64,000 nucleotides of DNA from Synchiropus splendidus (taxonomy: Eukaryota; Chordata; Actinopteri; Syngnathiformes; Callionymidae): contig NC_071339.1 in the NCBI RefSeq assembly GCF_027744825.2, forward strand, positions 27,699,501-27,763,500, written 5' to 3'. This document shows, piece by piece, positions 23,973-35,800 of the stretch. The notes under the pieces are model-generated. The model was not told the origin of the DNA and did not search any database. It was given only the letters and a program-made list of their open reading frames with translations. How positions within the stretch are numbered: position 1 is the first letter of the stretch; the number at the start of each line of letters is the position of its first letter. The position numbers and the translations under genes are program-made.

Positions 23973-24290
23973 TTACCTCTTACCTGCAGTTATGGGCAGA
24001 CAACACGCGGTCGTGCCCTGTGTGTAGTCTCGCCATTCAACGCCAGCGGGCCGTTAGTGAAGTGGGATGATTCTTGAGATGGCGGTGGAGAGAGAGCTCA
24101 ACTTCGATACGACGGGCAGCGGATGTGCTTGACTCCACCACACGGAACTCAGCTAACTCTGGGAACAGAGTCTCCAGATCAACCTCATAGCAGCGGCTGG
24201 CTCTCGTCAAACTCATCCCATGGCTTGGAAGCAGGAAATGTGGAACGGTTCAGCTGCTTGTAGGCCAGTCGCAGCGCCCTATTCGTCGAG
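23973..24290 (-). mobile_element. DIRS 5' region, distal part beyond the LINE
   Basis: Reverse complement is collinear with 11066-11395 and abuts array 3 at the same point where 11066 abuts array 1 (CGAATAGGGCGCTGCG). Confidence 0.72.
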
Positions 24291-26275
24291 GTTTAGTGTT
24301 GAATATACTAGAAAGAGTGTTTCTCCTATAGCTGTAGGTGAAATTCTCATATTCTAAGTCACCCCTCTAAGCAGTGAGTGAACAGCGCAGAAAACATGTT
24401 TTCAGCCGGAGGGACTGTGGTTTTCAGACCAACAAAAATAGAAATCTTGATAACTCTCTGAAACCACTTGAATTAGTTCTGAGGTTGAATTAGTCCTGCA
24501 GCTACTAGAATGAAGGCTTCTGCTGTGAAGTCAGGATAAATTTTCATGTTCTCAGGCTTCCCTGAGCAGTGACTGAACAGTACAGAATATAATATATATA
24601 ATATAATAATATAGAGTTTTCAGCAAGAAAGAAAGTGGGTTTCGGACTGGCAAAAATAAAATTGTTGATTACCCTCAAAAAACACACGTTTAGTGTTGTA
24701 TATACTAGAAAGAATTTTTTTCCTATAGTTGCTGGTGATATTTTCATGTTCTGAGGCACTTTTGATCAGTGAGTGAACAGTGCAGAAAAAGTTTTCAGCC
24801 TGAGTGAAGCTGGTTTTCAGACCGACTTAAATAATAAAACAATTAATATAAATAATCTTGATAACTCTCTTAAATCACTTTAGACAGGTTGAATTAGTTC
24901 TGCAACCAGTAGAAATACCTTTTCTGCTGTAGTGGCAGGTGAAATTTTAATCTTCTGAGAAATCGCTGGGCAGTGAGTGAACAGTGTGTTCACTCACTGT
25001 CACAAATGCGTTGTCAGCCAAAGAAAAAGTGGGTTTCGGACAGTCAAAGATAAAAATGTTAATAACCCTCTAAAAACAGTTCAAAATGTAGGTTTAGTGT
25101 TGAATATACTCGAAAGAGTGAAATCAGTAACAGTTGCAGGAGACATTTTTATGTTCGGAGTCTATTCTGATAAGTGAGTGCACGGTGCAGAAAACGCGTT
25201 CTCAGCCCGAGTGATTGTGGTTTTCAGACCAACAACGATAAAAATGTTGATAACTCTCTGAAACCACTCTGAGTGGTTGAATTAGTTCTGCAGCTCCAAG
25301 AAAGACGCCTTCTGCTATAGAGTCAGGTGAAATTTTCATGTTCTTTGGCATCGATGAGAGTGAACAGAGCAGAAAAAGCCTTTTCAGGCCGAGAGAAGCT
25401 CGGTTTCTGACCAGGAAAAAAAAAAAAAAAGTTGATAACCCCCTGAAATTTTGTTCAGAAATGTAGGATTCGTGTTAATTATACTAGATAGAGAGTTTTT
25501 CCTATAGTTGCAGGAGAAATTTTCATGATCTCAGGCATCCGTGAGCAGTGAGTGAACGGTGCGTAAAACGCGTTTTCGGCCAAAAAAAGGTGGTTTAAAG
25601 ACCGACACAAATAAAAATGTTGATTGCTCTCTTCAATCACTTCAGACAGGTTGAATTAGTTCTGCACCCAGGAGAAATACCTTTTCTGCTAAAGTGGCAG
25701 GTCAAATTTTCATCTTCTGAGGAATCGCTCAGCAGTGAGTGAACAGTGCGTAAAATGCGTTTTCGGACCGGCAAAAATTTAATTTTTGATAACCCTCTAA
25801 AAACATGTCAGAAATGTAGGTTTACTGTTGAATATACCAGGAAGAATGTTTTTCCTATAGTTGCAGGTGATATTTTCATGTTCTGAGACTATTCTGAGCA
25901 GTGGGTGAACAGGGCAGAAAACGCGTTTTCAGCCCGAGAGAGGCTGAGCAGGAAAAAAAAAAACTTTATAACCCCCTGAAATACAGTTCAGAAATCTTGG
26001 TGTTGGTGGTGGTGTTAATTATACTAGAAAGAGTGTTTTTCCTTTAGTTGCAGGAAAAAAATTTCATTATCTCAAGCATACATGAGCAGTGAGTGAACAG
26101 TGCATAAAACGCATTGTCAGCCAAAGAAAAGGTGGTTTACAGATCGTCGAAAATAAGTGTTCATAACTCTGTTAAATCACTTTAGACAGGTTGAATTAGT
26201 TCTGCACCCAGTACAAAGACCCTTTCTGCTATAGTGGCAGGTGAAATTTGCATCTTCTGAGGAACACTCTATGTA
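24291..26275. repeat. Tandem array of ~185-bp repeat (array 3, minus orientation)
   Basis: Diverged head-to-tail units of the same family as arrays 1 and 2, with GAGCAGTGAGTGAACAGTGC and TTCATGTTCTGAGGC-type anchors. The order array then DIRS 5' region is the same as at 9510-11930, inverted. Confidence 0.87.
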
Positions 26276-27050
26276 TGAGGGGCTGTTAATGCTACATCTT
26301 CACAACCCATTCATTCATTCAGGCTGAATAGACCACGGGCGAGGTGTTCCGGACTGCGCTAATCTGCCACCTGTGCACACACTCACACGAGGGTGTGCTG
26401 CAACCTGTTCATGCGAGGGGTTTGTTGGTCGCAGTGTTATCCAGTTTCATATACTGCTGGTGCCTTCGCATATAATTGGAAGCGGATTAGGTGCAATAAA
26501 ATGCGCATTACCTTGACGGCCATCCGGCAAAGAAGACAGCGCTGCCAGTCAGGACGCCGGTTAAGGATGGCCATGGTTTTGTCCCATGGATTCCTGGTCA
26601 GTCCGCAAAGCCATGTGCTCAAGATGACTTCATGGGTGATTCAGAATTCCAGATGGGTTCTTGACATACGGCGACCCTGCAGTTTACCAGATCATGACTA
26701 CATGCTTTGGTGGTCGGCAGAAGCTAAACGGCGTTGCTCCCGTAACTAGAAGGATGATGGCATCACTAGCTATGAATGACTGGCGCGTCAGGGCCCACGG
26801 CAATCCTTCTCCCCTGAGTGTGATGACACCTCAGTCCTGCCTGACGTTTCCGTGGTCCAGAGGAGGCGCTCCGCTCGTCTTCAGATCTCAAGATTCTTCG
26901 CTTCATGTGCCAGATCCAGCTGTAATTTCACAATTGTAATTTCACAATTACAGAGTCACTGACTCACTCCTCTCTAATTTCACAATCATATTTTGCAGAG
27001 TGCCCTGGCACTTCCAGTGAAGTAGAAAGGCTGGTGTAATATTCCTTGTG
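26276..27050. repeat. Rearranged repeat blocks (DIRS-associated and R1)
   Basis: 26276-26814 is the reverse complement of the block at 16321-16845. 26815-27050 is a partial R1 copy (CAGTCCTGCCTGACGTTTCC; GAGTGCCCTGGCACTTCCAG). No gene. Confidence 0.65.
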
Positions 27051-27059
27051 ACGAGTGGG

Positions 27060-27700
27060 GTTTGTCATAGGACATGGTGGACATGATTTGGGCCAAGTTT
27101 GGGCTCCCACTGGCGGACCTCTTTGCCAACAGTGTTTGTTGCCGGAGGGCCTCCTTCACACCTTCCCTCCACCTCGCCTCCTCCTTCAGTTGATGAGGAG
27201 GATTCAGAAGGTGAGAGTGATTCTATTGGCGGCAGATAACCCCAGCTCGATCTGGTACCCAGAGATGTCGCAGATGTGAGCCTGCAGCAGGTAGTAGAAA
27301 TTATGAGGGGTCCACACCCGTTTAATGCTGAACGGGTGTGGACTGCTGTCTGTTGGGTAAACATCCACTGCTAGTCCAGTTAAAGCAGGGAGACAAGACA
27401 AAGACCCACCTCGCATCTGCCCCTATTGGGATCTTCAATTGGTATTAAGTCTGACTCTGAAGCTCTCTTGGAGCCACTTGATCAGACTCCTTTGGAGCTG
27501 GTGGCTTACAAAACAGCTCTTCTCCTGGCTCTGGCCTCCATCAGGAGGGTTTGGAGAACTATGTGCCTTCTCGATTAGTCCTGACTGTATTTCATGTATT
27601 CCTGTGAGGGCACTGAGAGCTTATCTAAATGCAGTTAAGGCCTTCAGGAAAACAGAGAAGCTGTGGGTGGCACTGGCAGGTGGTAAAATGGGGCAACATC
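27060..27700 (+). pseudogene. DIRS recombinase fragment, left flank of Polinton B
   Basis: The plus-strand translation, with stops, follows the recombinase core: a DQTPLELVAYKTALLLALAS-type segment near 27480-27540 and the CTGTGGGTGGCACTGGCAGGTGG block near 27661. It ends at AACATC (27695-27700), the left target duplication of Polinton B, and continues after the element at 45467. It is the DIRS copy into which B inserted. Confidence 0.83.
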
Positions 27701-27925
27701 AGAGAGAAGAAGGATACACCAAAATGTCAAAACTGTTTGATTTATGGCCCTGGAGATAATAAAATGCCTCCCCTTCCGGAGGTAATAAAACCACCCCCTC
27801 CCCCTTTTTATATAAAAAAGAAATTAAAATAATAACCCCTCCCCTTTTTTATATAAAAAGAAATTAAAATAATACCCCTCCCCCTTTTTTATATAAAAAG
27901 AAATTAAAATAATAACCCTTCCCTC
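27701..27925. repeat. Polinton B left terminal inverted repeat
   Basis: Begins AGAGAGAAGAAGGATACACCAAAATGTC, passes a TGGCCCTGGAG block and two GGAGGTAATAAAA-like units. Then come about three units of CCCCTCCCCCTTTTTATATAAAAAG followed by AAATTAAAATAATA. The inner edge is near CCCTCGGAGG. Confidence 0.9.
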
Positions 27926-28865
27926 GGAGGTCAAGGTCAACCTGTGTGATGCATGGGTGGGAGGCCGCTACATCCTCGCAGCCGCAACAAACGGTTAGGT
28001 CTGGTAGGAGGTCAGGTAGGGTCTGCTCGAGGGGAGGGGTTTGAGTGGCTCTGGAGGATTACCTTAAGAATGTGGGGGGGAAAAAAAAAAGAAAAAATAA
28101 GATATTGAAAATAAAACTTTAAAGTTTCAGCATTAGTCAATGTTCAAGCTGTTTCTGCATTGTCGACTAAATAATCTAAACGTGATAGTAGCTTCAATAT
28201 TAATTCTGGTTTAAACGTTTTAGAAGTTATTTAACATCTTAAACAGTTTTTCATTCTTGAAATATTTCTTAAAGATAAAACAGTAGAAAGAAAACACTTT
28301 TTTTTTTTTAGTCTTCACTAATAGTTCAAATGACACAGCTACACAACTCATGCATCATTTTTTCAAAATGTGTTTAAAACAGATAATTTCTACTTGTAAA
28401 ATACTTTTTAGTTTTTCAGAAAATAAGGTTGAGTGAACAAGGATAAAACAAAAGAAAGAAATACCTTTAGTTTTCAGAAAATAAGGTTGAGTGAACAAGG
28501 ATAAAACAAAAGAAAGAAATACCTTTAGTTTTCAGCATTAGTTCAAATGACACAGCTATCCAATTCGCATGAGTTTCTGTTGAATTAGTCTATTTAATTT
28601 TATACCCTGTGTGAGTTTGAAACAATGCATTTTTACTTACTCAGGAAATACTTTGAAAAAATGAGGTCAACAGAGGGGGGACAACAGTCATTAGGTCTGA
28701 CTCTTTCTCAGACACTGAAACAGAGTCCGTGGTAACCGGTTAATTTGCTGAGGAGATGTGAGTTCTTTCCCGACCGGTTGAATCTTCAAAAGAGACAATC
28801 TGAAGACAGAGAGGTCTGTCTGAAGACAAACCTCATTCGTCTATCTGAAGGCAAACCTCGCTGTT
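27926..28865. other. Polinton B left arm, non-coding
   Basis: AT-rich sequence without a supportable gene. Contains a perfect or near-perfect ~62-bp tandem duplication at about 28412-28536 (GAAAATAAGGTTGAGTGAAC in each unit). It may carry promoter or replication signals, which I cannot identify. Confidence 0.5.
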
Positions 28866-28878
28866 CAGACTGAGTGAG

Positions 28879-28941
28879 CACACACACACACACACACGCA
28901 CGCACGCACGCACGCACGCAGGCAGGCAGGCAGGCAGGCAG

Positions 28942-28988
<47 letters not shown>
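28879..28988. repeat. (CA)n / (GCAC)n / (GGCA)n compound microsatellite
   Basis: Runs of CA, then CGCA and GGCA tetramers, then CA again. Any open frame through it is low-complexity. Confidence 0.95.
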
Positions 28989-28991
<3 letters not shown>

Positions 28992-29009
28992 CACACGGCT
29001 GTAGACCCC

Positions 29010-29700
29010 TCCTTTTCAAATTGCATCATTTGACAGCGGAAAAGTTTACTCCTCTGAGCTATCTAGCAAATGCTGAGCTCTTCCAACATTGTTTAATCCA
29101 AAATCAACACAGGTATCGTCTAGCCCCTACCCGCACGAATGGTGTATTTAGATGACACCGATCAGACCACATTTTACAACGGTTCAGGTGTAACCTTTGC
29201 TGTTGACCAGTCCTTACACAACTTCATACGACACCTTTTAAAATTGCATCATTTGACAGCGGAAAAGTTTACTCCTCTGAGCTATCTAGCAAACGCTGAG
29301 CTCTTCCAACATTGTTTAATCCAAAATCAACACAGGTATCGTCTAGCCCCTACCCGCACGAATGGAGTATTTAGATGACACCGATCAGACCACATTTTAC
29401 AACGGTTCAGGTGTAACCTTTGCTGTTGACCAGGCCTTACACAACTTCATACGACACCTTTTAAAATTGCATCATTTAACAACGGAAAAGTTTACACCTC
29501 TGAGCTATCTAGCAAACGCTGAGCTCTTCCAACATTGTTTTATCCAAAATCAACAAGGTATCACCTAGACCCTTCCCACGCTAAGGAGTATTTAGGTGAC
29601 CATGATCCAGACCATGCTTTACATCAGTTCAGGGGTAACCTTTGCTGCTGACCAGACCATCCAGAACTCCATCCAACTCCTTTTCAAACGGACACCAATT
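29010..29700 (+). repeat. 223-bp tandem repeats upstream of and into the spliced gene
   Basis: Near-identical units start at equivalent points near 29139 and 29362 (223 bp apart), with a partial unit before and a diverged unit after (29590-29700). Each unit contains ATG followed by a similar reading frame (YLDDTDQTTFYNGSGVTFAV). The last, diverged unit provides exon 1 of the spliced gene with the shared GVTFAADQ segment. Because 223 is not a multiple of three, the units cannot form one continuous tandem protein. Confidence 0.85.
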
Positions 29701-30363
29701 GCGCTATGGACGCCTCCTCCTCTGCACTCCGTAGGTGAATATATCTATATGTATACAGTATATCTGTGTATCTACATATACAAGTATTATAAGAATTATA
29801 TAAAACGTTATGTCATGTTTATCACATCTCTTTTCATTCACAGACGTCGTCACCCATCTGTGTGACGTTCATTTAACACAGAGTGATACAGGTAAAAACA
29901 TTTAATTATTTTATAATTTGATGTTAATATCTCAATTATGTACTACAACAGCCTTTCTTCTATATTTCAGACATTATTGGCTCCTCGAATAACTTCCCTG
30001 AGAGGTTGATAGACGTTGAGGAGCTCGAGCAGTTAATGCGTCCAAGTTTTGAATACGACGGCGTCCACACGGATCCGACGGCGGTGAATCCGAGAGTGAG
30101 GATTCGAGAGAGCAGCGCTGAGGGGATTTACCCTCCCGCAGCTCCGAACACGCCGTCTATTATAATAATCGACAGCGAGGACGAGTTCACCACTCCTTGT
30201 CCGGGACCGAGTACTGGAAATCAACCGTCGGGAAGAAATCAACGCTCTCTGAGTCGTAAGCGTCGGTATAATTCATCACAGAAGGCAGGACCATTGCGAA
30301 CCATCGGTGAGAAGGAGACACCGATTCTAATCATTATTACGTTAACTAGGTAAAGAATAATGG

Positions 30364-30395
<32 letters not shown>

Positions 30396-30944
30396 ATGAA
30401 AAGGCCACCAGGAACCAGGAAATCAGACGCGGCTGGGAACTCGTCCGGACACCGCGGAGTCGGGTCATTCATTGGACGGGACGCTTCAACTGTTCGACGG
30501 TGCGAGCAAAACATCCAGTTCAGTCAAAATAAAATAAAAAAAAAAAGAAAAAAAAAAAAAAAAGTATTTTAACCACATTGTGTCGATGTGCTTTATATTT
30601 AACTCTCCTATGTTTTTTTTGTTTTATTCAACGTCTGTGCGTATGAAAACAGACGATCAGTCAGAGGTCGGAGGAGTAGTGTGTTCACTCGGCGATCCGT
30701 TCACTCACCAGACACCACAACTGATAGGAGGTGAGAAAAAACATTTTTAGAGTGACAGTTTACGTTCACAAATGTATTTATTTATTTTTTCATGTGAAAA
30801 AACAGATACAAAGACAACGAGTACATCGCGCCCTCTACCTGTCACTTCATCGCCTTTCCCAACGTTTGGTAAGATGTGAATCTCAATTTTTTTTCAACAC
30901 ACATCTCCACCATTCAGTATCAGTTGAATGGTTGTATGTTTGCT

Positions 30945-31024
<80 letters not shown>

Positions 31025-31641
31025 CTCTAATGCGGTTTGTCTATGTTCTAGCTATGTGCTTTAGACGGTGTCATTTTACTATTGAAGGTGTTTGAGTAAC
31101 TGTTGCTAAGCGTCATTGTGATTTTACTACTATGCTTTAACGACGGTGGCCACTAGAGGTCGTGATTACTATTTTATACTATGCTTTAACGACGGCGGCC
31201 ACTAGAGGTCGTGATTACTATTTTATACTATGCTTTAACGACGACGGCCACTAGAGGTCGTGATTACTATTTTACACTATGCTTTAACGACGGCGGCCAC
31301 GAGAGGTCGTGATTACTATTTTATACTATGCTTTAACGACGGCGGCCACTAGAGGTCGTGATTACTATTTTACACTATGCTTTAACGACGGCGGCCACTA
31401 GAGGTCGTGATTACTATTTTATACTATGCTTTAACGACGGCGGCCACTAGAGGTCGTGATTACTATTTTATACTATGCTTTAACGACAGCGGTCACTAGA
31501 GGTCGTGATTTTACCAATTGTAATGTGCTTTAATGACAGTATACACTAGTGATTTACTATTTGTTTTTTATGCTTTAAATGTTGATCCTGAGTAGATCCC
31601 TACATTTATTTATTATTGTATTTTATTATTTATTTAATTAC

Positions 31642-31683
<42 letters not shown>

Positions 31684-31690
31684 TTTTTTT

Positions 31691-31742
<52 letters not shown>

Positions 31743-32664
31743 GCTCTTCACTATTTGCTTTTGTTGTGATGATGGTTTTCCTATGAGTATTGATAAGGAT
31801 GCTACACATTTTGTTTTATTATTGTCATCGCTAGAAAACAACCCGGCTTTACACAGTTATATGATTACGTAATTGTGTTTTTCTGTAGGTCGTATTTTTT
31901 CATATTTTATTCAGCTTATTTTCATACTACTCTGCTTATATTCATATGGTAATAACTGCTATCTGGCGTCTTGCTTCGAGATTGTATTTACATTTTGTAT
32001 TGTTGCTGATATTCTGTTCCAGCTCTCCCTCCTGGGTCTTGGCCTTTGTGGGAGACATCGACACCGGTTTCTACGGTTCCACTGGGTCTACTATCTGGAT
32101 CGTTCCCTACCGTGGACTCGCCGTCAGCATCCGGCCACCCCACACCTCCACCACCACCACCACCGTCAACATCACCAACACCAACAGCGGCCTCAGACAC
32201 CCTCCGGACAGCGCCTCGGACACAGCCGGCGACTTACGACACATCACCCCTCAACCATCCCCGGACTCTACTTCCAGACCCCGAGAGCTCTGTCGCATCG
32301 CCCCAAAACCGACCCCAGACTCCACCATCACAGCCATCACAGACCCAATTGGCATTCTATGCTACAACAACTGTAAAACAACAGCTTGAATGCCGAGTGC
32401 GTACGCTTGAATGTCGTCTAGCACTTCAAGCACGTCAAGCACGTAGATATCGACGGTTGACGAGAAATCTACGCGAAGGTAAGATTAAGAACTTTTTTTT
32501 TTCAATGAGTAATCAGCTGTGATGCATATGTCTTATATATTATTATTATCATCGTTACAGAAAACGTCAGGAAGGAGATCACAAATAAAGCGCTACTGTC
32601 TGAAATTGTGAGACTCCTAAAACTACAAGGACCTGGTGGCAACAGACGTCGTGGACTGATCTGA
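29602..32664 (+). CDS. Seven-exon spliced gene of Polinton B, unknown function (~405 aa)
   Basis: Model: exons 29602-29734, 29844-29891, 29971-30306, 30653-30730, 30806-30868, 32023-32478 and 32561-32664. Every intron is GT-AG and phase 1, and all five internal exons are multiples of three (48, 336, 78, 63, 456). The joined frame is open to the TGA at 32662. Every exon but the last ends in G before the donor. Visible features: a hydrophobic-acidic motif in exon 3 (SIIIIDSEDEF) resembling a SUMO-interaction motif, followed by a basic patch (SLSRKRRY); a Pro/Thr/Ser-rich exon 6; and a Leu/Arg-rich C-terminus (exons 6-7) likely to form a coiled coil. Repeats, including TG microsatellites and a 49-bp minisatellite, lie in introns. 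It sits upstream of PolB on the same strand, where an early regulatory gene would fit. I recognise no family. Exon 7 is conserved in copy C (61970-62074). The exon 1 start is the least certain part. Confidence 0.75.
30948..31020. repeat. (TG)n microsatellite in intron 5
   Basis: Long pure TG tract inside the fifth intron of the spliced gene. A shorter TG tract at 30365-30392 lies in intron 3. Confidence 0.95.
31131..31525. repeat. 49-bp minisatellite in intron 5
   Basis: Eight units of 49 bp, each containing TATGCTTTAACGACGGCGGCC and ACTAGAGGTCGTGATTACTA. Unit starts are at 31131, 31180, 31229, 31278, 31327, 31376, 31425 and 31474. Units differ by single substitutions, and degraded partial units flank the block. 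It lies within intron 5 (30869-32022). Confidence 0.95.
31635..31740. repeat. (TTA)n and poly-T tract in intron 5
   Basis: ATT trinucleotide repeat followed by more than 50 T residues. Unlikely to be coding. Confidence 0.95.
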
Positions 32665-32803
32665 ATGAAGTTCAGCCACAGTAAGGTCCCTTCAGAGTCT
32701 GATTATTTAAAGGCACCGCGGGTGATTGTGTTTTGAGGTTGCTGTTTGGTTTATTAAATTCTTTTAATTATTATTTCATTGTTATCGTTATTATTATTAA
32801 ATT

Positions 32804-35800
32804 ATGGCCGATCATGATGGTTTTCCTTCTGGTTCTGACCCTGAATCCACCCACAACCAGGACACTACACCACACCTCATTGACCAGAGTGCTTCACCGA
32901 CACGGATGTTTCTGTCTGGCTTGTTTGACGGCATGTCTGAGGAGGAGGATGTAGAGCCGGTCTATGATCCGAGTATAAATGAAAACATGGAGTCCATTTT
33001 TTTCGCTGAGAGAGAGGATAATCGTATTTTAAATATGGTTCCTGCATCATCATGCGAGGGTAGGGTTGATACCTCTTTAGACAACGACAATTGGTTAGAA
33101 AGGTTTGTTGATAACCTACAGACGACCGATTCAGGGACACCTGCTCTTGACCCTCTGATAGACCCGTCTGACTCTAGCAGCAGCGATGACAGTGTTGATG
33201 ATGACGGTGATTTTGTACAGGAAGGATGCTGTGTTGGAGGTGCCGGTATTGAATCAGAAGTCATAGAGGCTTTTAACACCGATAGGATGAGAAGGGTGCT
33301 AACACGTCCTGCTGTACCAGACACTCCTGATCTAGCTACTTTCTACAGAGGTTTGATGCAACAGGTCAGAGAGTTGGCTGATGAAGCGCAGAGACTGGCA
33401 GATCGAGAGGATGTGGTTCAGCTTGAAGTGGTTGGTGAAGGTGTTCAAGAACACGTTAATGTTGTGGTTGAAGGCGACGGGGGAAATATCTACCCCGCTT
33501 TTGAGGACCTCCTTAGCAACACCGTGCAATCCGACAGAGTCATCGCTATGGGTATGAGAATTGAATTAACGGTCCAAATTGTACATAACCCTCGAGGAGG
33601 CACTAAACGCAAACTCGAGAAGACACTGGATGCCGAAATTATCGGTAAAAAAAGACGACATCTCTATGTAGCTGATGGTGATGGAACTGATCAGCTTTGC
33701 TTCGCAATCAGCCTTTCTTGTCTCCTTAATCCTCACCGTACGTATCAAGATTGTGTTGATTTGGGGAGGGAATTACAAAGCAAAGCTGGTTTAGATTCTC
33801 AAACACCTATCACATTCACAGATATACCCCTGTTTGAACGGATAGTGAGGCGTAAAATTGTTGTGTTTCATAAAACGACACCAAACCAACCATTAGCACA
33901 TTATGTGCACATATGTATAGCTGATGGTTTGGATCCCTTATACTTGTTTCTACTTCAGGGACACTATTACGGGGTGAAGAATCCAAAGGGTTTTTTAGGA
34001 ACACGCTACTTTTGCGTCAGCTGTCATAAGGGGTATGAAGATAAATCAAAACACATCTGCAAAGGTCATTGTAGCGTTTGTCACAATCCTGTTTGCCCTA
34101 CACAGGTTCCAGACCCTGTAACTTGCGGCGACTGTCGTCGGGTTTGTAGAACGCCATCATGCATCGTGAGACACAAAGAGATTGGCGCTAACGGGTCAAG
34201 TCTCTGTCAGAGATACAAAAAATGTGAAAAATGCGGAAGGTGTCGGTATATGCCTTTAAAAACGGGTAAACCCAACCATTGTTGCGTTGTGCTTAAATGT
34301 AACATCTGCAATGTAAAATTATCATCGACAAACGAGGTCCATCAGTGCTACATTCAGCCGGTTGCCAGGAAGACGGAGCATCCCGATCTGGTTTTTTACG
34401 ATTTTGAAACGTTTACAGACGACCAGGGTAGACATGTCCCTTTTTTAGTGTGTGCAAAGACGCAGAGAGGTGAAGAACAGGTGTTTTATGGTCTCGACTG
34501 TGTTAGAGCGTTTCTTTTATATTTCAGAAAGAACCGGTTTAGAGGCTGTGTTTTTGTTGCGCATAATGCCAGGGGTTTTGACAGTGTCATTGTCTTGAGA
34601 GGTATGCTTGATGAAGGGTTAATACCAAAGAGGTTAATCATGACCGGTAGTAAGATACTTTGTCTTGAGGATCCTCACTACAAGCTAAAATTCATCGACT
34701 CTCTCTCATTTCTAACCATGCGACTCAGCTCCATGCCTAAAGCTCTAGGTTTCACCGATCAGTGCAAGGGTTTTTTTCCACACAAGTTTAGCTCGAAAGA
34801 CCGTCTGCATTACATTGGGGCCTATCCTCCTCCGTCAGACTACGGCGTTGAGGGCATGTCAGACCCTGAACAGAGAGATTTTTACAGCTGGTACGAATCT
34901 GTGTGTGAGAATTCTTTCAATTTCAGGAGTGAAGCTATTCACTATTGTAAAAACGATGTTGACATTCTGGCCAGAGGGTGTGTGATATTTAGAGAGGAGT
35001 TTTTTAAAGAAACGGGTGTTGATGCACTCTCGTCCGTAACAATCGCCTCTGCGTGTATGGCTGTTTTCAGGACCAACTTTTTAAAACCAGACACATTAGC
35101 CATACCATGTCCCAACAATTATGTAACAAGAGGTAACAAGAGGTTCTCAGACGCTTCCATCCAGTGGTTGCAATGGGAATCACACAGACAGGGCATTTCC
35201 ATACAACATGCCTTGAACCGTGGGGAGATGGTGTTTGGTCAGTATTTTGTTGACGGTTATGCTGAAGTTGACGGTGTTAAGCAGGTCTGGGAGTTTTATG
35301 GATGTTTCTTCCACGGTTGTCCCTCATGTGTTGACCCTCATGCAGTCTGTCCGTTAAGAGGTAGACCATATGGTGAATTCTACTCTGCTACGATGGAGAG
35401 AGAGCAGGCGTTAAAGTCTGATCATGGGGTGCGTCTTATTACCATCTGGGAACACGAATGGCGTTCACTTCGACAATCGTGTGATGATCTCAGAGACTTT
35501 CTCTTAGATTTTGACACCCCTGAGCCTCTCAACCCTCGTAATGCCCTCTACGGTGGTAGAACCAGCGCTTTAAAGTTGCGTTACACGGCTAAGCCTGGTG
35601 AAAAAGTTTATTACGCTGATGTCACGTCTCTGTATCCTTATGTCAACAGCACGTGTTCCTATCCCCTAGGTCACCCCCGAATAATTCACAAGGACTTTGG
35701 GGATCCCAGACAGTACTTTGGTCTTATCAAGGCGGTTGTCTATCCTCCTAGGGGTTTATATGTACCCGTTTTACCCTACAGAGGACCAGGGGGTAAATTA

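Noticed and set aside
28874..29155. Protein encoded through the CA/GCAC microsatellite
   Set aside because: The Thr-His/Ala-Arg repeats come from the dinucleotide tract. Only the part overlapping the 223-bp repeat shows a conserved frame.
29706..29731. Alternative exon 1 starting at ATG 29706 with donor GTAGGT at 29731
   Set aside because: It also joins in frame to exon 2, but its donor is not preceded by G, unlike the other five introns. The longer frame from 29602 with donor at 29735 shares the GVTFA-DQ segment with the upstream repeats. Only cDNA can decide.
29844..29930. Possible THAP zinc domain in exons 1-2 of the spliced gene
   Set aside because: A Cys-x2-His in exon 2 resembles the end of a THAP domain, but the first Cys pair and the conserved Trp/Pro pattern are missing.
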